From Candidatus Delongbacteria bacterium (GTDB lineage: Bacteria; CAIWAD01), in the NCBI GenBank assembly GCA_020634015.1, contig JACKCN010000001.1:603001-667000 (forward strand): a stretch of 64,000 bases of DNA, read 5' to 3'. Position numbers and translations under genes: made by a program. Shown here piece after piece: positions 55,811-63,576 of this stretch (the stretch's first letter is position 1; every line of letters starts with the position of its first letter). The notes below the pieces were generated by a model. The model saw only the letters and a program-made list of their open reading frames with translations. It did no database searches and was not told the DNA's origin.

Positions 55811-57078
55811 CAGGTCTTCTGCTTCTGCTTCTTGGCGGCCGGGAAGAGGATGTTGTTCAGAATCAGGCGATAGCCGGGGGAGTTGCGATGCAGCGTGAGC
55901 TGGGTTTCGGGATCGCCCACCCGGTGGCGATAATCCTCCGGGTCGTGGCCGCCGTAGAAGGTGAAACTGCCCTTGCCGGCCACTCCGTGCAGATAGCGCA
56001 CTTCGTTGCCGCCTTCGATCTCGCCCATCACGATCACGTTGTCCTTGACCCGGTCCTTGCGGAAGGCCGTGGTCTGACCCATGAAGCCGTGGATCACGGC
56101 GGTGTGGTTCTGGGTCAGCATGGTGGGCACGGGATCCCACTTGGCCGAGAATTCGAAGAGGCTGAACCAGTCCTGCTCCTCAGGAATGCTGCGCCCGTTC
56201 TGGGGCGAGGCATCGATGTCGGAGTACTCGTAGATCATCGGGTTGGTATCCACGATGAAGTCCTTGAATGCCAGGCACTGGCTGTAGTCCAGGCGCGCCT
56301 GGGCGTCGGCCGCGGGGGGATCCCCGTCGAAGACGCTGGCGCAGATATCCGTGTTCATCGCGGCCAGGGCGATATCATAGGAGTCGGTCGCGCTGCACAT
56401 CGCGAAGAGAAAACCACCCGCCTCGATGAAATCACGAATGGTGAGCGACACCGCCAGCCGCATCCGTGATACCTTCTTGAAACCCAGTTCAGCGGCCAGG
56501 GCTTCCGTGGTGCGCTGCTGTTCGATGTACCAGGGCGCGGTGGCGTAGCTGCCGTAGAACTTTCCGTATTGACCGGTGAAGTCCTCGTGATGCAGGTGCA
56601 GCCAGTCGTAGTCCTTGAGGTCGCCGCGCAGGACTTCTCGATCATAGACCGTGTCGTATTCGATTTCGGCGTACTTCAGTGCCATGGTCACCGCATCGTC
56701 CCAGGGCTGGCTTTCCGGCGGAGTGTAGATCGCCACCTTGGGCGCCTTCTCCAGCAGGATCCGCTCCATGTTGCTGCTTTCGATCTGGGCATAGATCGTG
56801 GCCGTTTCCGCTCCGCCGATCTCGCTGTAGGTGACACCGCGCACGCGCAGTTCGCGCAACAGGCCCTCGAATCCATCACAGAGGAACGCGCCACCACGGT
56901 AGTTCAGCAACCATTCGACATTCACGCCCTGGCTCAGGGTCCAATAGGCCACACCGTAGGCTTTCAGGTGGTCACGCTGCGAGCTGTCCATGGGGATCAG
57001 AACCTTGGACTGCACGGAGGTGCCCAGCAGCAGGCAGATCAGCAGCAGCAGGCGACGCAGCAGTCGATCCGGGATCAC
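55810..57078 (-). CDS. Secreted homologue of the Bacteroidota protein annotated 'asparagine synthetase B'
   Basis: 422 residues with a GTG start overlapping the NmrA stop (GTGA) and AAAGGA upstream. A signal peptide or N-terminal anchor covers ~1-24. From memory it matches the Bacteroidota family that carries the label 'asparagine synthetase B' without any synthetase motif: SKVLIPMDSSQRDHLKAYG, YDWLHLHHEDFTGQYGKF, and GFLFAMCSATDSYDIALAA with a possible catalytic Cys. That last feature and the DUF4159-like glutamine-amidotransferase or caspase-like folds suggest a hydrolase; real function unknown. The label should not be taken as evidence for asparagine synthesis. Confidence 0.75.
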   Translation of the reverse strand: MIPDRLLRRLLLLICLLLGTSVQSKVLIPMDSSQRDHLKAYGVAYWTLSQGVNVEWLLNYRGGAFLCDGFEGLLRELRVRGVTYSEIGGAETATIYAQIESSNMERILLEKAPKVAIYTPPESQPWDDAVTMALKYAEIEYDTVYDREVLRGDLKDYDWLHLHHEDFTGQYGKFYGSYATAPWYIEQQRTTEALAAELGFKKVSRMRLAVSLTIRDFIEAGGFLFAMCSATDSYDIALAAMNTDICASVFDGDPPAADAQARLDYSQCLAFKDFIVDTNPMIYEYSDIDASPQNGRSIPEEQDWFSLFEFSAKWDPVPTMLTQNHTAVIHGFMGQTTAFRKDRVKDNVIVMGEIEGGNEVRYLHGVAGKGSFTFYGGHDPEDYRHRVGDPETQLTLHRNSPGYRLILNNILFPAAKKQKQKT

Positions 57079-57809
57079 GGAGTGTCCTTTCCGTTTCGAG
57101 CCGACGATTCCTGACCCGTGCGGGGACTCTGGCCCACATGCGCGAGTGCGGACGGTGACATGCGGCCAACGATCGCCGGAGCTTCGTGCACCAGCTCGTC
57201 ATTTTCCAGGGCGGCAACCATGAAGAGGGCGAAATCCACCCGGCGTGTCCGATTGCTCCTGAGGATCGGGTCGCCCACGTGGTGACTCCAGACGGGCAAC
57301 CCCTGGCTTTCCCCCTCTTCCAGATCGCTGCCACGCACGACCGTCCAGCGTGTCTGGCTGGCGAAGATCCGTCGGCAGGCCTCGACCTGGTCATTCAGGT
57401 CCACCAGGCGCAGCAGGCGCGCCATCCAGCCGAAGAACGCCACCAATCCCTTGAAGATCGGTGAATACACATCCTGACCATCCCGTGTGATGTGCCACCC
57501 ACAGGAAAAGACCAGCCGAGCGCCGGGTTCGGCGTGTTCCAGCACCGCCCGGGCGGTCCCGGTGGAGTAGCCATGCACTCCCCAGGGCACCAGCACCACC
57601 AGCACTCCATCACACGCGCGCACCGCCCGCTGGATCACGCCGGCATCATCGGTGGCACCGGCAACGATCGTGATCTGGTCCTTCCAGGGGGCCAGTTTTT
57701 CCACACTCTGGGGTCGGCACACTCCAACGACCTCATGGCCACGATCGAGTGCATGCTGGATCATGTAGCGACCCAGTTTGCCCGATGCGCCCACAATGCA
57801 GACCTTCAT
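57075..57809 (-). CDS. NAD(P)-binding NmrA/SDR-like protein
   Basis: 244 residues. Rossmann fold: GASGKLGRYMIQHALDRGHEV glycine loop at the N-terminus, then GATDDAGVIQRAV and VLVVLVPWGVHG, and the extended-SDR WTVVRGSDL. No YxxxK catalytic pair is visible, so it may be a redox sensor or atypical reductase like NmrA rather than an active dehydrogenase. The start overlaps the upstream stop (ATGA) and its stop overlaps the next start (GTGA). Confidence 0.82.
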   Translation of the reverse strand: MKVCIVGASGKLGRYMIQHALDRGHEVVGVCRPQSVEKLAPWKDQITIVAGATDDAGVIQRAVRACDGVLVVLVPWGVHGYSTGTARAVLEHAEPGARLVFSCGWHITRDGQDVYSPIFKGLVAFFGWMARLLRLVDLNDQVEACRRIFASQTRWTVVRGSDLEEGESQGLPVWSHHVGDPILRSNRTRRVDFALFMVAALENDELVHEAPAIVGRMSPSALAHVGQSPRTGQESSARNGKDTP

Positions 57810-59641
57810 CCAGCAACCCTTTCCGTGCCCGTCTTCATGGTACCGAGTTGGCGGATCTCGCGCCGGACCTGATCCTGCAGAATGCTCTCCGGCCAGTCTT
57901 CCAGCAGGGATTCCAGAATGCGCTGCCGCTCGGCAACCGGGGCGCCCGCGCGACAGAGCACTTCGTACTCCATCCAGGTCAGTCGGTCCAGCCGGATCGA
58001 CTCCCCGTGTGCCAGCCGGTAACGGGCTTGTTCGGCACGTGCCGCCTCCACCGGGAGGAAACGGCTGGCCAGAGTGCAGGCCTGCCAGTCAAGCCATTCG
58101 CGTACCCCGCTGGATCCGCGGGGTTCCGGAGTCTTCAGGGTTTCCACGGCCTGCGCCACGTGCGTGAGCCATGCCTGCCGATCGGCGAGGGCTGCGCTCC
58201 GCACCAGCAACGAGTCGCTGCCGGCAAAGGCCAGCAGGTCCATCAGGTCAATCGCGTCGTTGAAGATCGGGTGCTGGCTTTCCTTCTGCAGAAATACGGT
58301 CAGGCCTTCGCGCGCCTGACTGAGCCGCCCGGACCACCAGGCAAGCTGGATCTGCAGAAACTCCAGCTCCACCAGAATGTCGGGCTGGTTGCGCGCGGCT
58401 TCCAGTCCCCGCACGCGCAGGGACTCGGCATCCGTGAACCGGCCTGTGCTTCCCAGCAGACGAATCTGGTACAGAATGGCGCGCAGTTCCCGGGGTCTGG
58501 TACTCAGCACCCGGTCCAGCCGTGCAATGGCCTCCTCCGCCCGATCCAGCCGCTGATGCAGCAGTCGGGCCGCAAGCAGTTGGGCTTCCAGAGCCTGGGG
58601 TCCCGGTTCCAGCGCCAGCGTGTCGTATTCGGCCAGCGCCTCCAGCGGGCGTTCGAGTCCTTCCAGGGCCAATCCACGATCCATGCGCAGTCCCGGGTCC
58701 GTGCGTGCGGTACCTTGACGTGTCTGGATTTCGTCCAGCAGCGACAAGCCCATGGCGAAGCTTCCGTCCCCGACCGCCGCGTGCGCCAGAGTCTGCAACA
58801 GCCCCTCATCCCCCTTGGGATCCAGTTTGCCAGCGAGCTGGTGCGCCTGCTGGTAGGCTTTCTGCTGGATGCAGACTTCAAAGACCTGGCGCGCCAGCTC
58901 TTCACGCCCGCGCGCCTGTTCCTTGAGGGCGCGTGTCACCATCAGAGCCACCAGGTCGGAGTCCGGGCCGGCTTTCTCTGCCAGACGCAACAGGCGATGT
59001 CCAACCGTGTTGCGCGCATTGGAATCGTACTCGGTGACCAGACTGTATTCGTCAAAGGCCTGTGCCCAGTGTTCCTGCTGCTCGAAGGCCTGTGCCATTT
59101 CCATGGCCCAGAGCCCGGGTTTCGAGCGGGCCTTGCGCTGGCGCTCCACATAGTCACCGGCTCGCTCGAACAGACGCTGATCCTGGAAACCGCGGAACAC
59201 GATGCTGGCTTCCATTTCATCACGGGCGTTGCGCTCCATGGTCTTCCAGATGGCATCCGCTCTGTCGCTCTCGCCCATGCGATTCAGAGCACCCGCAATC
59301 CGGGAGGCCGTATTGAGACTCTGGAACCCGGTGAAATCCGCGGGCCAGCCGGGAATGGTCGCTTCCAGCAGTGCGATGCTCCGGTTGGCCTCGTCGTCCA
59401 GGCGCAATTGCACCTGCAGGTCCAGCAGGATCTGAAGATTGCTGGGTTGAGGATCCTGGGCAACCACCTGCCGCATCAGGTCAAGCGCGGATTGGTATTC
59501 GCCCATGCTCTGAAGCTGCATGGCCTGCTGGCGCAGCCGATCCCGGGCCGGACCCGCCACAATGGTCTGTGCCAGGGCAGTCCCGGCGCAAAGAGCCAAC
59601 AGGATCAACACCAGGGCGGAATTGCGTTTGCCAGGGGACAC
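57806..59641 (-). CDS. Exported TPR-repeat protein
   Basis: 611 residues from the GTG at 59641, chosen because CTGGAG lies eight bases upstream and the resulting N-terminus is a clean signal peptide (SALVLILLALCAGTALAQ). The rest is helical and consists of degenerate tetratricopeptide repeats (MGEYQSALDLMRQVVAQDPQ, RALEGLERPLEALAEYDTL). Its likely place is the periplasm or outer-membrane face as a scaffold. It opens the overlapping operon TPR-NmrA-AsnB-like-helicase. An in-frame upstream ATG at 59758 would not give a signal peptide. Confidence 0.8.
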   Translation of the reverse strand: MSPGKRNSALVLILLALCAGTALAQTIVAGPARDRLRQQAMQLQSMGEYQSALDLMRQVVAQDPQPSNLQILLDLQVQLRLDDEANRSIALLEATIPGWPADFTGFQSLNTASRIAGALNRMGESDRADAIWKTMERNARDEMEASIVFRGFQDQRLFERAGDYVERQRKARSKPGLWAMEMAQAFEQQEHWAQAFDEYSLVTEYDSNARNTVGHRLLRLAEKAGPDSDLVALMVTRALKEQARGREELARQVFEVCIQQKAYQQAHQLAGKLDPKGDEGLLQTLAHAAVGDGSFAMGLSLLDEIQTRQGTARTDPGLRMDRGLALEGLERPLEALAEYDTLALEPGPQALEAQLLAARLLHQRLDRAEEAIARLDRVLSTRPRELRAILYQIRLLGSTGRFTDAESLRVRGLEAARNQPDILVELEFLQIQLAWWSGRLSQAREGLTVFLQKESQHPIFNDAIDLMDLLAFAGSDSLLVRSAALADRQAWLTHVAQAVETLKTPEPRGSSGVREWLDWQACTLASRFLPVEAARAEQARYRLAHGESIRLDRLTWMEYEVLCRAGAPVAERQRILESLLEDWPESILQDQVRREIRQLGTMKTGTERVAG

Positions 59642-59996
59642 GTGTGTAACTCCAGGTGATGGGGCTGCGCGGGGGCGAAACCCGGGCAAGGTCCTGTGGA
59701 TCGGGTTCGGCATTCCCGCTGGGTCGGCCTCACCTGCCGGATCCGCCCGTGCAGGCACTCAATGAGGCGTAGGCTCCGCATACACGCAAGCGGCTTCCGG
59801 AAGCCGTACTCGGACATCCCTGTCAGACGGTGTTCCAGCCGCTTTCGATCCTGGCCCCCGCATGACCGGAATTGAACAAACTTCAAGAAAAGAGTTGGGG
59901 TTCCTTAGCCCACAAAGTGTTATTATTGCTGACCTTATTGGCATGGACGATTGTGGTACATGGTTTGCTGGTTACAAGGCCAATCCAGGAACAGGG

Positions 59997-60266
59997 ATGA
60001 AGCCAAACGAGCTACACGAATATCAGACGGTCGCCGACGCATTGATCCGGTTGAACCGCGCAGCGAGCACTTTGTTGAAACATGGTGCGAACCCCGAAGC
60101 GATCAAGATGATCCTCACGGGAACTGCTCAGTTGTTTTCGGAACTGGAAGATCGCATGTCGCGCAGCCTGTCCCCAGAGGACCAGAAATCGGTCCAACTT
60201 CACTTTCCCACGGACAGTGAAGCGGGGTTCCACATCGGCGATTCCGGCGCGGAAAGCGAAGCCTGA
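59997..60266 (+). CDS. Small hypothetical protein
   Basis: 89 residues from the ATG at 59997 (AGGAACAGGG upstream); the frame is open from 59862 and a longer start is possible. Helical: residues ~8-60 (VADALIRLNRAASTLLKHGANPEAIKMILTGTAQLFSELEDRM cannot be assigned to a family). The preceding ~120 bases are AT-rich (GTTATTATTGCTGACC), unlike the flanks, so a promoter is likely there. Isolated between opposing genes. Confidence 0.5.
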   Translation: MKPNELHEYQTVADALIRLNRAASTLLKHGANPEAIKMILTGTAQLFSELEDRMSRSLSPEDQKSVQLHFPTDSEAGFHIGDSGAESEA

Positions 60267-60372
60267 ATCCAGCCGCGCTGCGGCACTGCGCCTTCCTTGC
60301 TGACCACGCGCCCTTCCTTTCCCACCAGTCCTCCAGATTTCCCCCTGCCCGGAAAGTCCGGCTTCTGACATG

Positions 60373-61737
60373 TCAGCCATTGTGGCCATTGCGATAGGAG
60401 TAGCGCATCATCGCGTTGCAGCGCGCAATGGCCTGTCCCCCGAATTCTCCCCGGATCCGGTCGATGGCACGATCCACCGCACGCTCCCGCTCGGGAGCCA
60501 CCTCGGACAGCAGATCGCCCTGGACCCACTGGCTGCGGCTCGCCTGGACCAGGCCGCTCACCGAGACCCCGATCAGTCGCAGGGACTCACCCTCATGCCA
60601 GTTGTTCTGCAATAGGTGCATCGCCCGATCGAAGATCACCCGATCCCGGTCGGTGGCCGCGGGCAATGCCGTCTGTCGGCTGCTGGTGACGAACCCCGAG
60701 CTGCGCAGGCGCAGGGTCACGACCTTGCCCAGCCATCCGCCCGCGCGCATGCGCCCGCCCACCTTCTCGCAGAGATGCAGCAGTTCGGAACTGATCGCAG
60801 GCAGGCTGTGCTGGTCGCGCCCGAAGGTGCGCTCCTGTCCCACGGACTTCTCTTCACGCCGGTAACCGAAGGGCTTGACCACCCGGCTGCCCACTCCCAG
60901 CGAGAGCTGCTTGAGATTGTGTCCCATGTGGGGACCGAAGCGGCGCACCAGCACCTCCTCGGGATAGGCGGCCAGCTCGCCCAGGGTGTGGATGCCAAGG
61001 CGATTGAGTGACGCCGTGGCCGCCTCGCCAATGCCGTGCATCTTCTGCACGGGCATGGGCGCGAGCACGGCAGGAGCCGCTTCGGAACTGAGCACATAGA
61101 TGCCCGCCGGCTTGCGCATCTTGGAGGCCATCTTGGCCAGCAGGCGGTTGGAACCGATGCCGATCGAGCAACTCAGCCCCAGCTCGTCCCGCACGCTTTT
61201 CTGGATGGCCAGGGCGATGTCCACCGAGCGCCCCTGGACACGATGGCAGCGGCTCACATTCAGGAAGGCCTCGTCGATGCTCACCGGTTCCAGCTCGGGA
61301 CTGAAGCGGCGCAGCAGGTCCATCACCTCCAGCGAGGCCGAACCGTATTTGCCGTGTGACCCGGACAGGAAAATGCCGTCGGGGCAGAGGCGCCAGGCTT
61401 CGGCCAGCGGCATGCCCGAGCGTACTCCAAAGGCACGGGCTTCGTAGGAACAGGTGGTGACGACTCCACGCGGACTCACACGCGCCTCGCCGGGGGCCAG
61501 ACGGTCGACCACTCCTCCGATGATCAGGGCCTTGCCCCGCAATGCGGGATTGTCACGTTGTTCCACGGCCGCGAAGAATGCGTCCATGTCAATGTGGAGG
61601 ATCGAGGGCTCTTCCTCCGGGTCCGGCTCCGGCAGGGCCGGGGCCGTGGCGTCCTGACCCGAGGGCAGGGTTTCGCCCTGCAGGTCACGAAAGCGCTCGT
61701 AGAGTTTCTCCGTCCAGCCATCGGGTGCGAAGGCCAT
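60373..61737 (-). CDS. dinB: Y-family DNA polymerase IV
   Basis: 454 residues from the ATG at 61737 (AGGAGGAAGGA). Translesion polymerase: first carboxylate motif IDMDAFF (Asp50), CSYEARAFGVRSGMP for nucleotide binding, catalytic SIDEAFLNV (Asp155-Glu156), the thumb KMHGIG..., and little-finger VGQERTFGRD. An N-terminal extension of ~46 residues, not seen in most DinB proteins, precedes the palm. The frame is open to 62058 but that part overlaps the preceding genes. Downstream of lexA in an SOS operon. Confidence 0.93.
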   Translation of the reverse strand: MAFAPDGWTEKLYERFRDLQGETLPSGQDATAPALPEPDPEEEPSILHIDMDAFFAAVEQRDNPALRGKALIIGGVVDRLAPGEARVSPRGVVTTCSYEARAFGVRSGMPLAEAWRLCPDGIFLSGSHGKYGSASLEVMDLLRRFSPELEPVSIDEAFLNVSRCHRVQGRSVDIALAIQKSVRDELGLSCSIGIGSNRLLAKMASKMRKPAGIYVLSSEAAPAVLAPMPVQKMHGIGEAATASLNRLGIHTLGELAAYPEEVLVRRFGPHMGHNLKQLSLGVGSRVVKPFGYRREEKSVGQERTFGRDQHSLPAISSELLHLCEKVGGRMRAGGWLGKVVTLRLRSSGFVTSSRQTALPAATDRDRVIFDRAMHLLQNNWHEGESLRLIGVSVSGLVQASRSQWVQGDLLSEVAPERERAVDRAIDRIRGEFGGQAIARCNAMMRYSYRNGHNG

Positions 61738-61763
61738 GGCCGCCGTCCTTCCTCCTGGCCCGC

Positions 61764-62018
61764 TCAGCCCACCAGGCAGACGCGGGAGAGTTCCCAGCCC
61801 AGGGTATCCAGCGAGAAACAGAGTTCGTAGACATCGTCGCCTTCGGCGCACACGGAATAGTGCAGGCGGCGCTGGGTGCCCAGGTCGCTGACCCAGCCCC
61901 CGTTGACCTGGGACACGCGGTAGACGGAATTCTTCCAGCGAAAGCGCAGGGGACGCTGGCGTCCGTTCTGGAACAGGCTGATCACCTCGATGGGGTCGCC
62001 GATCTGTTCGTATCTCAT
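61764..62018 (-). CDS. Small DUF6504-like protein
   Basis: 84 residues from the ATG at 62018 (GGAAGG upstream; an in-frame upstream start at 62042 is less well placed). It resembles DUF6504, a short family often found beside Y-family polymerases: EQIGDPIEVISLFQNG and LRFRWKNSVYRVSQVNGGW. A small beta-rich fold with unknown role, possibly an accessory to the polymerase. Encoded 27 bases before dinB and 36 bases after lexA, so it belongs to the SOS operon. Confidence 0.75.
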   Translation of the reverse strand: MRYEQIGDPIEVISLFQNGRQRPLRFRWKNSVYRVSQVNGGWVSDLGTQRRLHYSVCAEGDDVYELCFSLDTLGWELSRVCLVG

Positions 62019-62054
62019 CTTGCCTTCCATGCGCCCCCGCAAGCGGGGGCGGTC

Positions 62055-62690
62055 TCAATAACTGCGCATCAGCCCGATGACCTTGCCCGCGATCCGGAAC
62101 TCGGGGGAACGGCGATCCACCAGGATCGGCTCGTAGCGCTCGTTGGCCGGTTGCAGGCGCACGCGCTCCCCTTCCGGGAAATAGAACTTGACCGTGGCCT
62201 CCTCGTCGAGGATGGCCACCACCATGTCGCCCGTCATGGCGCTCTCCTGGGAACGGGCGATGACCAGGTCCCCGTCGAGAATGCCCGCCCCGATCATGCT
62301 GTCGCCGCGCACGTGCAGGGCAAAACTGTCGCGGTGATCGATCAGCTCGGAGTCGACCTGGACATAGCGCTCGAGGTTGCCCGTGGCCAGAATCGGTTCG
62401 CCGGCGGCCACGCGCCCCAGCAGGGGAATGGCATGGCTGTCCGAGCCTTCGGTGAGCGCCATGGCCTCCATGGTCAGTTCCAGGCTGCGCGCCTTGTTGG
62501 CCCGGCGCTGCAGGTAACCCTTGCTCTCCAGGGCGTCCAGCAGGGCCTTGACCCCGTTGGTGGAGCGGATGTCGAAATGCTCGCCCAGTTCGCGGTAGCT
62601 GGGAGGCGCGCCCCGGCTCTCGAGCTGCTCGCGCAGGTAGCGCAGCACATCCTCCTGGCGGCTGGTGAGATTGCGGTTGAAACTGCTCAT
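62055..62690 (-). CDS. lexA: SOS repressor LexA
   Basis: 211 residues. Winged helix-turn-helix over ~1-65 (TSRQEDVLRYLREQLES, PSYRELGEHFDIRSTNGV), hinge, then the S24 peptidase domain. Self-cleavage between Ala96 and Gly97 (VAAGEP), catalytic Ser131 (GDSMIGAGI) and Lys168 (ATVKFYF) are all intact. It represses DNA-damage genes until RecA triggers cleavage. Its own promoter holds a LexA box. Confidence 0.97.
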   Translation of the reverse strand: MSSFNRNLTSRQEDVLRYLREQLESRGAPPSYRELGEHFDIRSTNGVKALLDALESKGYLQRRANKARSLELTMEAMALTEGSDSHAIPLLGRVAAGEPILATGNLERYVQVDSELIDHRDSFALHVRGDSMIGAGILDGDLVIARSQESAMTGDMVVAILDEEATVKFYFPEGERVRLQPANERYEPILVDRRSPEFRIAGKVIGLMRSY

Positions 62691-62764
62691 CCGGGTCCTC
62701 CTGGCAGGTGGCGTCCGCGTCCCGGTTGAAGCTGAAATCCCGGGGGCGTCATTTTTTGTTCAGT

Positions 62765-62793
62765 ATTTTATGAACACTTGTTCAGTGCTGCAA
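62765..62793 (-). promoter_or_regulatory. lexA promoter
   Basis: On the minus strand TTGCAG (62793-62788) and TAAAAT (62770-62765) are separated by exactly 17 bases, giving a start near 62758 and a ~68-base leader to lexA. The LexA box sits inside the spacer. Confidence 0.7.
62771..62784. promoter_or_regulatory. LexA (SOS) box, Firmicutes type
   Basis: TGAACACTTGTTCA is a perfect GAAC-N4-GTTC inverted repeat, the pattern of Bacillus LexA boxes (CGAACRNRYGTTCG core), not the Escherichia CTGT-N8-ACAG. An extra half-site GTTCA lies just upstream (62757-62761), making overlapping boxes. Confidence 0.75.
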
Positions 62794-62815
62794 GGAAAAA
62801 GTCGCGCCCGGATGG

Positions 62816-62863
62816 CCGCCGCTTCCCGCGGGCATCCGCGGGAAGCGGCGGAGGGAAGTTTTT
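62816..62863 (+). terminator. Intrinsic-terminator-like hairpin in the leader of the DUF4287 gene
   Basis: A 16-bp perfect stem CCGCCGCTTCCCGCGG / CCGCGGGAAGCGGCGG with loop GCAT, followed by TTTTT at 62859-62863. An upstream GGAAAAA (62794-62800) can pair with the T tract, which is an alternative fold. It lies 64 bases before the DUF4287 start, between the SOS box and the gene. Confidence 0.7.
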
Positions 62864-62926
62864 CCTCGCGCCCAGCGCCGGCAATGGCGATTTTTCCACC
62901 CCACAGCAACACAGGAGAGACATGCC

Positions 62927-63520
62927 ATGAACGCCCTGGACAAGGCTCTGGCCACCCAACTGGCCAACATCGAGACCCGCAGCGGCAGGACGCTGTCCCA
63001 GCTTCACCAACTGATCCAGCGCAGCGGGCTGGAAAAACACGGCCAGATCCGCGACATGCTGAAAGGCGAGCTGGGGCTGGGCCATGGCGACGCCAATACT
63101 CTGGCCCACATGGCGCTCAACAGCCCGGAACGGCTGGTGTCGGTCTCCGCGGCCAGCGCCCCTTCTGTGGAACAGGACCTGGAGGCGGTGCTGGACGGAC
63201 TGTATTCGGGCCCGAAATCCGCCCTGCGCCCGTTGCACGAGGCGCTGATGCGGCAGATCAATCAATTCGGACCCTTTGAGATCGCGCCCAAAAAGACCTA
63301 CATAAGTCTCCGTCGGGCCAAGCAGTTCGCCATGGTCGGCCCGGCCACCAGGACCCAGGTGGAAGTGGGACTGAATTGCCGGACGCTCTCCGGCGGGGAA
63401 CGGCTGAAGGTCCAGAAGCCGGGCGGCATGTGTTCGCACACGGTGCGACTGAGCGGCCCGGAGGACGTGGATGGGGAGCTGCTGGGCTGGATTCGCCAGG
63501 CCTTCGACACGGCCGGTTGA
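62927..63520 (+). CDS. DUF4287-DUF5655 domain protein
   Basis: 197 residues, ATG with AGGAG twelve bases upstream. The N-terminal ~65 residues fit DUF4287 (ALATQLANIETRSGRTLSQLHQLIQRSGLEKHGQIRDMLKGELGLGHGDAN, a helical domain) and the C-terminal ~110 residues fit DUF5655 (PLHEALMRQINQF, FEIAPKKTYISLRRAKQFAMV). The combination is known from other bacteria but has no assigned function. It diverges from lexA across the SOS-box region. Confidence 0.85.
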   Translation: MNALDKALATQLANIETRSGRTLSQLHQLIQRSGLEKHGQIRDMLKGELGLGHGDANTLAHMALNSPERLVSVSAASAPSVEQDLEAVLDGLYSGPKSALRPLHEALMRQINQFGPFEIAPKKTYISLRRAKQFAMVGPATRTQVEVGLNCRTLSGGERLKVQKPGGMCSHTVRLSGPEDVDGELLGWIRQAFDTAG

Positions 63521-63576
63521 TCCCGCGGCGGACGGTGGGTGGTGCAGGAACCGATGTTCCAGAAAGGAAGACCGGA

